Positions 10,566 through 20,512 are shown, counted from the first letter of the stretch. The stretch: 32,500 nt of DNA from Neocallimastix lanati (nom. inval.) (GCA_016946835.1 JACVTC010000027.1:1037501-1070000); one strand, 5' to 3'. Made by a program: numbers and translations. The notes: generated from the letters alone by a model not told the origin.

Positions 10566-11100
10566 TTTAGTTAACATATTCAAATCTCTTTTATATTTAT
10601 TAAGTAAATTTTATTTTATATATATATTTATATTATAATTTATTATTGAATACTAATATATACAAAATAATAATATATATAAAATAAATAGCATAATTAT
10701 TAATTATTATAAAATAATATATAATTATAAATCATAATAATCAAAGTTTAAAAAAATAAATTTTATTTATTAATTCTATATTTATTAATTAATAAATAAA
10801 TGAACAAATTAATAAATAAATAAATTATTTAATTAATAAAATATATTAAATGAAAATCATTCAACTTCAATAATAATAATTAATATTAATTAATAATAAT
10901 AATTAGATAAAAAATAATAATAGTAATAGTAATTAATAATAATAGTAATTAATAATAATGAGATGATTATTTTGTATATATCAATGATAATTAATTTTTT
11001 AAATAGTTATTATCATTAAATAGAGGATAACTTTTATTATTATATTTCATTTATTAAAATTTTAATATTTATTTTTTTTTTTTGTGTGTGTGTTTTTGTT
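10566..11100. other. Intergenic AAT/ATT-rich tract
   Basis: No gene. Degenerate TAAT and AATAAT repeats are spread through about 10780-10975 (for example TAATAGTAATTAATAA copies near 10917-10958), followed by a short GTGTGTGTG patch at 11083-11092. Confidence 0.75.
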
Positions 11101-11102
11101 GT

Positions 11103-11465
11103 AAATCTTTTATTATTAGTACTTTATTTAACTATTCATTTTTAATCTTTTATTATTAGTACTTTATTTAACTATTCATTTTTAATCTTTTATTATTAGT
11201 ACTTTATTTAACTATTCATTTTTAATCTTTTATTATTAATCCTTTATTTAACTATTCATTTTTAATCTTTTATTATTAATCCTTTATTTAACTATTCATT
11301 TTTAATCTTTTATTATTAATCCTTTATTTAACTATTCATTTTTAATATGTTATTATTAGTACTTTATTTAACTATTCATTTTTAATATGTTATTATTAGT
11401 ACTTTATTTAACTATTCATTTTTAATATGTTATTATTAATCCTTTATTTTTAATCTGTTATTATT
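11103..11465 (+). repeat. 40-bp minisatellite with blocks of variant units
   Basis: The start of each unit (TTTAATC or TTTAATA) recurs every 40 bases from about 11103 to 11421, giving eight full copies plus a truncated ninth. Copies 1-3 carry CTTTTATTATTAGTAC, copies 4-6 carry CTTTTATTATTAATCC, copies 7-8 carry ATGTTATTATTAGTAC and copy 9 carries ATGTTATTATTAATCC. All full copies share ACTATTCATTTTTAAT. Variants sit in contiguous blocks. Confidence 0.95.
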
Positions 11466-12005
11466 AATATTTTTTATTTTATAAAAAGTTTAAAAAAAAA
11501 AAATGTTTATTTTTAAACAATTTTAATCTTTTGAATTAAATCTGTACTTTTCTTATTTAATATTCTACTATTTATTTTATTTTATTTTATTTTATTTTAT
11601 ATATGTTATATATGTCAATGGATAGAGAAAGTAGAAATGAAAAAAAAAAAAGAGCTAACAAAAGATAATATTATTTTTATTAATATAAATAAAAATAAAA
11701 AAAAAAATTTTAAGAATTATAAAAAAAAAAAAAAAAGAAGAGAGAAAGAGAAATAAAAAAAAAATTAAATATTAATTATATATTAAATTTTCATTGAACA
11801 ACTCTTGGGTTTTGTCTTTTTGTTACAGTTTTTATATATATATTTTTTTGTTTTTTTGTTACAGTTTTTATTTTATTAAAATGTTTTATAGTGATTTATA
11901 TAGATTTACATATATGAAGTTAGATCATATTCATCGATCTAATCCTTCAAAATAAAAGGAAATAAAAAATACAAAAAAGGTTGAACAAAATTGTTTATGA
12001 CCTCA
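11466..12005. other. Intergenic, with a duplicated TTGTTACAG motif and a hairpin
   Basis: No gene is supported. TTTTTGTTACAGTTTTTAT occurs twice, 36 bases apart (TGTTACAG at 11821 and 11857). A hairpin follows at 11916-11948. The patch at about 11790-12000 is somewhat richer in G/C than its flanks. It could be a relic exon or a non-coding transcript. Confidence 0.6.
11916..11948 (+). other. Inverted repeat able to form a hairpin
   Basis: TTAGATC (11920-11926) pairs with GATCTAA (11936-11942) across a 9-base loop. GAAG (11916-11919) pairs with CTTC (11945-11948) past a two-base bulge. The stem contains G-C pairs, rare here. It is not tRNA-like. Confidence 0.6.
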
Positions 12006-12009
12006 TTTA

Positions 12010-12120
12010 ACATATAACATATAACATATATAAAAGATATATAAAAGATATATAAAGGATATATAAAGGATATAAAAGATATAAAAGATATAAAAGATAT
12101 AAAATATAAAATATAACATA
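12010..12120 (+). repeat. TATAAAAGA minisatellite, 11-bp then 9-bp period
   Basis: TAAAAG or TAAAGG landmarks fall at 12031, 12042, 12053, 12064, 12073, 12082, 12091 and 12100. The spacing is 11 bases and then 9, as though a TA pair was lost before the right half was amplified. The antisense frame through it gives a Tyr/Leu/Ile repeat and is not a gene. Confidence 0.85.
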
Positions 12121-12417
12121 TATATATATTAAACTAGAAATAATATAGAAATAATATTTACAATTATAATTAAAAAAAAAAAAAATCAACTGTTAATATT
12201 ATAAATAATGAAAATGACTCATTTGAACTAATTTAAAAAAAAAAAATAATTATAAAAATCATTAATTAAGCTGATCCTAACTTATTTTTTATTTTTTATT
12301 TTATTTTTTATTTTATTTATTTGTGTTTTACTTTGTATGGCAAATGCCTTTTTTTTTTCTTTTTAATTTTGAAATTATTGAAATTTTTAACTGTAATTTT
12401 TTCAGGATAAAATTGTT

Positions 12418-12870
12418 TATTATTCCATTATTTATTATTATTTATTTATTAATAAATACTCTTTTTATTATTTATTATTCCATTATTTATTATTTATTAT
12501 TCAATTATTTATTATTCAATTATTTATTATTTATTATTTATTATTTATTATTTATTATTTATTATTTATTATTTATTATTTATTATTTATTATTTATTAT
12601 TTATTATTTATTATTTATTATTTATTATTTATTATTTATTATTTATTATTTATTATTTATTATTTATTATTTATTATTTAATATTTATTATTTATTATTT
12701 ATTATTTATTATTTATTATTTATTATTTATTATTATTTATTTATTATTTATTATTTAATATTTAATATTTATTATTTATTATTTATTATTTATTATTTAT
12801 TATTTATTATTTATTATTTATTATTTATTATTTATTATTTAATATTTAATATTTATTATTTATTAATAAA
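12418..12870 (+). repeat. TTATTTA heptamer array, T-rich on + strand
   Basis: A 7-bp unit (ATTATTT) repeats over most of this stretch, with ATTCAATT interruptions near 12498-12520 and TTTAATATTTAAT variants near 12677, 12755 and 12840. At its left edge (about 12440-12460) is one copy of the 16-bp palindrome TATTTATTAATAAATA followed by CTCTTTTT. Because 7 x 3 = 21, one frame stays open for about 200 codons and encodes a seven-residue repeat; I treat it as a by-product. Confidence 0.95.
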
Positions 12871-12959
12871 TAATCTTTTTATTATTCCATTATTATTTTT
12901 TAATTCAATTATTTTTTTTTTGTTATTTTTTTTTTTTTAATCTTGTTTTAATAAAAATT

Positions 12960-13361
12960 CTGTAAGTCATCACCATTTTTAGCATTCATCCCAATAATTT
13001 TAGAAGACCATCTCAAAATTTTTATTTTTTTTTAAATTTTGATTATTTAAAATAAAAGAAAAAAAGAATTTTCTATTATTATGAGATTTACAATTATTAA
13101 AATTAACTATAAGAATGAAAATAAATAATAAATAATTGAATAATAAAACATTAGTATATAATAAATAATAATTTAATATATGTTATATAATAAATAATAA
13201 AAATAAATAATATATTATAATTTATTAAATTTAAATAAATGATTAAAAATATAATAAATATAATAAAATATAAAAAAAAATATTATTATTTATTATTAAA
13301 TAAATTTTTTTTTACATTAAAAAGTTTACTCTTGGGTTATTTTTAATATTTGAATATTTGA
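12960..13361. other. Intergenic, no gene seen
   Basis: The left end (12960-13020) has a short less A/T-rich patch reading GTAAGTCATCACC and AGAAGACCATCTC. The rest is AATAATA-rich with no array of clear period. GTAAGT would fit a 5' splice site, but no exon is visible beside it. Confidence 0.65.
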
Positions 13362-13366
13362 TAAAA

Positions 13367-13457
<91 letters not shown>

Positions 13458-13460
13458 ATA
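13362..13460 (+). repeat. (AAAT)n tetranucleotide microsatellite
   Basis: About 24 uninterrupted AAAT units run from 13364 to 13460, bounded by TTGATA on the left and CATTTATT on the right. This is among the longest pure tetranucleotide tracts here. Confidence 0.95.
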
Positions 13461-13479
13461 CATTTATTATTATTTTATA

Positions 13480-13665
13480 TGATTTTTTATTATTTAACTA
13501 TTTATTAACTATTTATTAGTTATTATTTATTCAATTATTTATTATTTATTCATAAATACTCTTCATTATTATTCCATTATTTATTAATAAATATTCTTTA
13601 TTATTATTTAATTATTTATTATTTATTAATAAATACTCTTTTTTTTATTATTTAATTATTCCCTA
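13480..13665 (+). repeat. Degenerate heptamer array with palindrome-CTC modules
   Basis: TTATTTA units are mixed with ATTCAATTATT. Three forms of the ATAAATACTC/ATAAATATTC module appear near 13550, 13587 and 13633. The last is the complete TATTTATTAATAAATA plus CTC and a T-run. This is the same repeat family as 12418-12870 and 15070-15475, in the same orientation. Confidence 0.85.
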
Positions 13666-13880
13666 TTAAATGAAAGTTGATTGTTTGCTTGTCATGTTAA
13701 ATATTCCTGTTGCAAGATTATATAATTGCTAGTGGAGAGAGAGAGAGAGAGGGAGGGAAAGAGAGAGCACTTTATCTATGAGAGAGGATTAGTGCAGTTG
13801 TTCCTCCTCCTTCGATGATGATGGTTCAAGCAATCACTGAAAAGAAGTCCTTTTGTAATAATTCTTAATAGTCACCCTTT
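13666..13880. other. G/C-enriched island of unknown nature
   Basis: The only sizeable stretch outside the gene with many G and C residues: a GA tract (GAGAGAGAGAGAGAGGGAGG, about 13734-13756), CCTCCTCCTTCG at 13804-13814, and ATGATGATGG. A 17-residue frame starts at the ATG triplet at 13815 and ends with TAA at 13866-13868; it is too short to call. Neither strand carries a longer open frame, and no tRNA cloverleaf fits. It could be a relic of a gene or mobile element, or a non-coding RNA. Confidence 0.5.
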
Positions 13881-15065
13881 ATATTAATAATAATTAAATA
13901 TTAAAATATTCAATAATTATAATAAAATTGAAATATTCAATAATTATAATAAAATTGAAATCATACCATAAAATAAAAATAATAAAAAAAATTTTTTTTT
14001 AAATTATTTTAATATAATGACTCAGAGCGAGACATTTAATAAAAATTTTATATTCTATAGATTCTATAGATTATAGATACCATATATTTATAAATAAATT
14101 TTTATTAAATATTTAAATATGAAATATAAAAAAACATAAACAAAATTTATAATATAAATAATTAATTAATAATATAATAAATAATTAATTAATAATATAA
14201 TAAATAATAATATGCAATTTTTTTCTTTTATTCCGCTTACATCTATTTTTTTTTTGTTTCAAATATATAATATAAAAAAATTTTAAAAAAAATATATAAA
14301 TATAAAATTACAGGTAAGACATTTCTTATTTTATTTTATTTTAACATTATTTTTTCTTCTTTTTCTTCTTTTTCTTCTATTTATTATTATTTTAATAATT
14401 ATTTAAACTATAAAAATCATCTTTTTTTTTTTTTTTTTTTTTATTTATCATTTTGATTAATAAATTTTTTTTCTAATTTTTCTTTTCTAATTTTTTTTTT
14501 TAAATTTAAATTTGAATTTAATTTTTTTTATGATTCATCGTTTAATATAAAATTTCCATTTTTGGTAAATTTAATTAAAAAAGAATTAAAATAATAATTT
14601 CATGATTTTTCTTTTTTTTTTTTTTTTATTCTTTATTTTTATTCTTTTTTTTTTTTTTTTTTTTTTAGAATATTTTATGGTAGAAAAAAAGAGAGAGAAA
14701 GCTATTTCATAAAGATATAAAATATAAAAATAAAGTAAAATAAAGTAAAATTAAAAAATTTAAAAAACTGAAATTTTTATTATAGAATGGAATAGGTCTA
14801 CCTAATGCTTATCTCCATTTCTTTTAAAAAGATATGAGAGATATCTAGATATAAAAAGTAATAACTAAAAAAACTTTGTTTTTTTTTCTTTTTCTTTTCT
14901 ATTTATTATTTTTTTTTTTTTACAAAAAAATGTATATAAATTAGTATTAATTTAATATTGTTATTTATATATTATTACTATGATTGTTTTGTTGACTATG
15001 TACTTTTCTTTTTTTCCCCATTCTATTCTATTTAATAATAGATTCAAAAAATACAGAAAAAATAA
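13881..15065. other. Intergenic, homopolymer-rich
   Basis: No gene is supported. A duplication of TATTCAATAATTATAATAAA lies at about 13905-13960, and TTAATTAATAATATAATAAA is repeated at 14163-14210. TTTTCTTC runs are at 14350-14378. T-runs of 15-22 are at about 14421-14442, 14611-14627 and 14646-14666. Confidence 0.75.
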
Positions 15066-15069
15066 TAAT

Positions 15070-15475
15070 AAATAGTTTATTATTTATTAATAAATACTCT
15101 TTTTTATTATTTATTATTTATTATTTATTAATAAATACTCTTTTTTTATTATTTATTATTTATTAATAAATACTCTTTTTTATTATTTATTATTTATTAA
15201 TAAATACTCTTTTTTATTATTTATTATTTATTATTTATTAATAAATACTCTTTTTTTATTATTTATTATTTATTAATAAATACTCTTTTTTATTATTTAT
15301 TATTTATTAATAAATACTCTTTTTTATTATTTATTATTTATTAATAAATACTCTTTTTTATTATTTATTATTTATTATTTATTAATAAATACTCTTTTTT
15401 ATTATTTATTATTTATTATTTATTAATAAATACTCTTTTTTTATTATTTATTATTTATTAATAAAAACTATTTAT
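15070..15475 (+). repeat. 34/41-bp composite array with 110-bp higher-order period
   Basis: Each unit is a few TTATTTA heptamers, the palindrome TATTTATTAATAAATA, then CTC and a T-run. CTC falls at 15097, 15138, 15173, 15207, 15248, 15283, 15317, 15351, 15392 and 15433. Spacings are 41, 35, 34, 41, 35, 34, 34, 41 and 41. The long and short forms differ by one 7-bp unit, and the first six units form two 110-bp superunits. An eleventh copy near 15451-15470 has lost the CTC. Confidence 0.95.
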
Positions 15476-15655
15476 TATTTATTATTCAATCAATTAATTA
15501 TTTTATTATTTATTATTTTATTCAATCATTTAATTTTTTATAATTATTTATTATTTTATTATTCAATTATTTAATTATTATTCAATTATTTAATTATTAT
15601 TCAATTATTTAATTATTTAATTATTTAATTACTTAATTATTTATTATTTATTAGT
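15476..15655 (+). repeat. ATTCAATTATTTAATT array, 19-bp period
   Basis: ATTCAATTATTTAATTATT recurs with its C at 15564, 15583 and 15602, a 19-base period. Degenerate TTATTATTTTATTCAAT copies lie to the left and TAATTATT to the right. It is the opposite-strand counterpart of the AATAATTGAATAAT motif at 16021-16690. Confidence 0.85.
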
Positions 15656-15840
15656 ATTTATTTGCTTGACACTTTCTCTTCTTTCTTTTTATTTTTATAA
15701 AAAAAAAATATTGTTTAAGTTTAATCTCTATGATAATTTTCTTATGGGGGAAAGAAACACAAAATAAACAATGTAAACAATTTAAATAAACACAAACAAT
15801 AACAATAATAATAATCATGAATATTAAATAATTGAATGAA
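15656..15840. other. Unique spacer between oppositely oriented arrays
   Basis: About 185 bases of non-repetitive sequence separate T-rich-strand arrays on the left from A-rich-strand arrays on the right. It includes GCTTGACACTTTCTCTTC, ATGGGGGAAAGAAACAC and an AACA-rich stretch (about 15766-15805). Part of the minus strand stays open into the adjacent array, but this is low-complexity and not called. Confidence 0.7.
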
Positions 15841-16020
15841 TAATATATAAATAATAAATAATAAATAATAAATAATAAATAATAAATAATAAATAATAAA
15901 TAATAAATAATAAATAATAAATAATAAATAATAAATAATAAATAATAAATAATAAAAATAAATAATAAATAATAAATAATAAACAATAAATAATAAATAA
16001 TAAATAATAAATAATAAATA
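15841..16020 (-). repeat. AATAAAT heptamer array, inverted relative to 15070-15655
   Basis: About 25 units of the 7-bp AATAAAT repeat occur, with an AATAAAAATAAAT variant near 15950 and one AAACAAT near 15981. On the minus strand this is the TTATTTA unit of the arrays to the left, so the two sides face each other across the spacer. Confidence 0.95.
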
Positions 16021-16690
16021 ATAAATAATTGAATAATAATAAATAATAATAAATAATTGAATAATAAATAAATAATAATAAATAATTGAATAATAAATAA
16101 ATAATAATAAATAATTGAATAATAAATAAATAATAATAAATAATTGAATAATAAATAATAAATAATAAATAATTGAATGAATAATATATAAATAATAAAT
16201 AATAAATAAATAATAATTAATAAATAATAATAAATAATTGAATAATAAATAATAAATAATATATAATAAATAATAATAAATAATAAATAATTGAATAATA
16301 AATAATAAATAATAAATAATAAAAATAATAAATAAATAATAATAAATAATTGAATAATAAATAATAAATAATAAATAATAAATAAATAAATAATAAGTAA
16401 TTGAATAATAATAAATAATAAATAATAAATAATAAATAATAAATAATAAAAATAATAAATAAATAATAATAAATAATTGAATAATAAATAATTGAATAAT
16501 AAATAATAAATAATAAATAAATAATAATTAATAAATAATAATAAATAATTGAATAATAAATAATAAATAATAAATAATAAATAAATAAATAATAAATAAT
16601 TGAATAATAAATAATTGAATAATAAATAATAAATAATATATAATAAATAATAATAAATAATAAATAATAATAAATAATAAATAATAATAA
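16021..16690 (-). repeat. Composite AATAAAT / AATTGAAT array with 29-bp register
   Basis: TTGAAT interrupts the heptamers many times. The G residues at 16059, 16088, 16117, 16146 and 16175 are exactly 29 bases apart; further copies at 16240, 16293, 16352, 16403, 16479, 16494, 16551, 16602 and 16617 are irregular. ATATATAATAAAT variants occur near 16188, 16258 and 16636. No coding content. Confidence 0.93.
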
Positions 16691-16699
16691 AAAATGGTA

Positions 16700-17582
16700 A
16701 AAAAAAAATATATATAATATATATACTATAATATATATATAATATAATAAATAAAATAAATGTTATTAATTATGCAATATTTATAATGAGAAATAGATTA
16801 GATAGTATATAGAATATATGATATAATATATTAAATGATATATATTAATATATTATATAATATAGATAATCTATAATATAGAATAAGAAAAAGATATAAA
16901 AATTTATTTATTTAATAGATTAAATTCATTAATAATCAATATATATGCATAAAATAAAAGTTTTCTTTAGCAGTAGTAGTAATAGTATGATTAGTGTTAT
17001 TGATATTTGATAAAAAAAAATATGTCAATCATTTAATAAAATAAATAATACAAATATTTTAATAAAGAAATAAAGTATATAAATAAAAATAGTAAAAACA
17101 AAATAATATATATATATAAATATATATTTTTCTATCAAATTTAATCCTAATGAAATAGAGAGGATAAATAAATAATAAATAAATAGATAAATAATAAAAA
17201 CAAAATAAATAAAAGAGAACATTTATAAATTCTTAATAATTAATTGATTGTAATTTATAACTTTATAAAAATTTTTTTTCTTTTTTTATATTTAACATAT
17301 TTATTGATATTTAAAATTTAATTAAACTTTATATGGAAACTTTTTATTTAATATTTATTATTAATTAATTAATTAATTAATTAATTATTATTATTTTATT
17401 ATTATTTATTAATTATTTATTATTAAAATTAAAATTAAAATTAAAAATTTTAAACTTTGCTGATTCATATAAATTAATCTATTTGATATTTATTATTGTT
17501 TCTTAATTTGATTGATTTTAAAAAAAAAAAAAGATAAAGAAAAGGTTAAATATATAAAAATATATTTTCATATATTATTAAT

Positions 17583-17613
<31 letters not shown>

Positions 17614-18029
17614 TTCATGTTAAGTTATTTATTTATTTATTTATTTTATACATAAACTAAATTTGGTAATGAAATGTGTTAACATTTTTGTAAGCATTTT
17701 TTTATGTTGTGCAACACTAAAAAAAAAAGAAATTTTTTTCTTTTTATTTTTTTATATATTATATATATAATATTATTTTATATGTATTGTATATATTATA
17801 CTATATATATTTATTATATATATTTATATATGTATATATGTATATATGTACATAGGAAGATATATTCCATATAAGGAATAATTTTATCAGCTAACTTTAA
17901 AAATTTTCCTTTTTTCCTTTTAATTTTTTTTATTTTATTTTATTGATATAAAAATAATAAACTAAAATAAAAAAAAAGAAAATATTTATAAATTTAATCC
18001 ATGAATCATTAAATAGTATTTAATAATAA
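16700..18029. other. Intergenic between two array blocks
   Basis: No gene is supported. It includes TA-rich tracts (16705-16870), an AGTAGTAGTAATAG patch at 16972-16986, AATT repeats at 17363-17387, ATTT runs at 17581-17613 and 17626-17646, and TATATGTATATATG repeats at 17826-17850. The minus-strand frame at 17025-17222 is Ile/Phe/Tyr-rich without a recognisable domain and is not called. Confidence 0.75.
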
Positions 18030-18034
18030 TGGAA

Positions 18035-18820
18035 TAATAAATAATAAAAAGAGTATTTATTAATAAATAAATAATAATTAAATAATAAATAATAAATAAT
18101 AATTAAATGAATAATAAATAATAATAAATAATAAATAATAAATAATAAATAATAAATAATAAATAATAAATAATAAATAATAAATAATAAATAATAAATA
18201 ATAAATAATAAATAATAAATAATAAATAATAAATAATAAATAATAAATAATAAATAATAAATAATAAATAATAAATAATAAATAATAAATAATATTATAA
18301 TATATAAATAATAATAAATAGTTAATAATTGATAGTAAATATTAAATAATAAATAATAAATAATAAATAATAAATAGTAAATAATTAAATAATAAATAAT
18401 AAATAATAGTAAATAATAAATAGTAAATATTAAATAATAAATAATAAATAATAAATAATAAATAATAAATAATAAATAATAAATAATAAATAATAAATAA
18501 TAAATAATGGAATAATAATTGAATAATAAATAATAAATAATATATAATAAATAATATATAATATATAATAAATAATAAATAATAAATAATAAATAATAAA
18601 TAATAAATAATATATAATATATAATAAATAATAAATAATAAATAATAAATAATAAATAATAAATAATAAATAATAAATAATAAATAATAAATAATAAATA
18701 ATAAATAATAAATAATAAATAATAAATAATAAATAATAAATAATAAATAATATTATAATATATAAATAATAATAAATAGTTAATAATTGATAGTAAATAT
18801 TAAATAATAAAGAAATCGTT
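18035..18820 (-). repeat. Large AATAAAT heptamer array with internal duplication
   Basis: Near-pure 7-bp units fill about 18110-18290 and 18430-18750. At the left edge (18048-18070) AAAAAGAG is followed by TATTTATTAATAAATA, the reverse complement of the palindrome-CTC module at 12440, 13633 and 15070-15475. A non-heptamer cassette containing AATTGATAGTAAATATTAAA occurs at 18291-18348 and again at 18749-18806, offset 458. AATATATAATATATAATAAA is duplicated near 18550 and 18606. Confidence 0.95.
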
Positions 18821-19040
18821 GATTAATAATTAATCATAATTAATCTAATGACTGATTAAAAATAAAACAATAAAAGTCTTAAAAAAGAAAAAGAAAAAGA
18901 AAAAGAAAATGGTATTAATAAATAATAACTTTTAATAAAAACTTTCTAATTATAGTTATATTAATATCTTCTTCATTATTTTTTAATGCATTCTTTCATT
19001 ATTTTTTATTTATGAATGATTACAGCAAACGATGATTTAA
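18821..19040. other. Spacer between inverted arrays
   Basis: About 220 bases of mostly unique sequence: GAAATCGTTGATTAATAATT, an AAAAAG hexamer run at about 18884-18909, and GCAAACGATGATTTAATT near 19025-19042. No gene. Confidence 0.7.
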
Positions 19041-19078
19041 TTATTTTTATTGAACTATTTATTATTAACTATTTATTT

Positions 19079-19208
19079 GATGATATTCCATTATTTATTT
19101 AACTATTTATTATATATTTTATTTATTAGTAATTGATGATATTCCATTATTTATTTAACTATTTATTATATATTTTATTTATTTATTATTAAATGATATT
19201 CCATTATT
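19079..19208 (+). repeat. 56-bp direct repeat, 2.3 copies
   Basis: TGATATTCCATTATTTATTT recurs at 19081 and 19137, and a partial copy starts at 19194. The first two copies share AACTATTTATTATATATTTT. Spacing is 56-57 bases. Confidence 0.9.
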
Positions 19209-19304
19209 AGTTATTTATTTATTTATTAGTAATTATTTATTATTCGAAAATTAATGTTCTTTTTATTATTCATAGTTCAAATATTTAAATTAGTACTCTT
19301 TTTA

Positions 19305-19615
19305 CGATTTATTATTTATTATTTATTTATTATTTATTTATTATTTATTTATTATTTATTATTTATTTGTTATTATTATTTGATATTTATTATTTATTAT
19401 TTATTATTTATTATTTATTATTTATTTATTATTTATTTATTATTTATTATTTATTTATTATTTATTTATTATTATTTATTTATTATTTATTTATTATTTA
19501 TTTATTATTTATTTATTATTTATTTATTATTTGTTATTTATTTGTTATTATTATTTGATATTTATTTGTTATTATTATTTGATATTTATTTATTTATTAT
19601 TATTTATTATTTTTA
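19305..19615 (+). repeat. TTATTTA / TTATTTATTTA array, T-rich on + strand
   Basis: Seven- and eleven-base forms (TTATTTA and TTATTTATTTA) alternate. TTTGTTATTATTATTTGATA interrupts near 19366, 19541 and 19566. It is opposite in orientation to 18035-18820. The open frames through it encode Leu/Ile/Tyr repeats and are rejected as genes. Confidence 0.93.
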
Positions 19616-19619
19616 TTAA

Positions 19620-20196
19620 ATCTTTTATAGTAATATTATTAAATGATTTAAAAATATATATATTTTTTATTTTTTTTTTTTTAAAAAAAAAAATAAAGAG
19701 GGGGAAATAAGATAATAATAAAAATAATAACTATAAAAATCTTAAAAGAAAAAGAATAAGAAAAGGTACGAATAAAAACTTTTTTTTTTCTTTTTAAAAA
19801 TATTTTCTTTTTTTTTTCTTTATCTATTTTTAATTTAATAACAGAGATAATATTAAAAATAGAATAAAAAAATAAAAAAAAATAAAAGATTTATAATAAA
19901 ATAGAATTAAATTAAATCAAATAAAACTTTTTTTTTTTTTTTCTTCTGTAATAAGTAATAATGACTAATTTTTTTTTTTTTTTAAAAATTAGTATTTAAC
20001 TTTTATAAACTTTATATTATGATAATTTAAAAAAAAAAAAAAAATTTATTTATAAAACCCTTTTTATCTTCTTTTTGTTTTTTATTTTTTATTTTTTCTT
20101 ATTTGAATTTAATTCTATTCTTTTTAATGAAATGAATGATCTTTTAATTCATTTTAATTCATTTTAATTTTTTTTAATTTTATTTAATTTTATTTA

Positions 20197-20229
<33 letters not shown>

Positions 20230-20330
20230 TTTTTTTTTTTTAATTTTTAGATTTTAATTGATGTCATTAAATGTTATTGGTGATAAAATAAAATAAAATA
20301 AATAAAATATATATATATTTTTATTCATAA
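19620..20330. other. Intergenic, homopolymer-rich
   Basis: No gene. A-runs and T-runs of 10-16 bases, TTTTAATTCA repeats near 20135-20175, and an ATT run of about 10 units at 20199-20230. Confidence 0.8.

Positions 20331-20512
<182 letters not shown>

Noticed and set aside
12323-12940. 205-residue open frame with a Leu-Leu-Phe-Ile-Ile-Tyr-Tyr heptad
   Set aside because: The heptad arises because a 7-bp repeat read in threes cycles every 21 bases without stops. The protein is a direct read-out of the TTATTTA array, with no unique domain or flanking gene signals.
13815-13868. 17-codon frame starting at an ATG triplet, and a C-box-like ATGATGA with CTGA at 13837-13840
   Set aside because: Too short to call a gene. 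The two boxes are only 15 bases apart with no second pair or terminal stem, so a box C/D snoRNA is not supported.
15651-15986. Minus-strand 111-residue frame partly in the spacer
   Set aside because: Its first half is from the heptamer array's complement and the spacer part has no recognisable domain. The start lies inside the repeat.
19254-19619. 121-residue Leu/Tyr/Ile frame
   Set aside because: Another read-through of the TTATTTA/TTATTTATTTA array; a second frame is open for the same reason.
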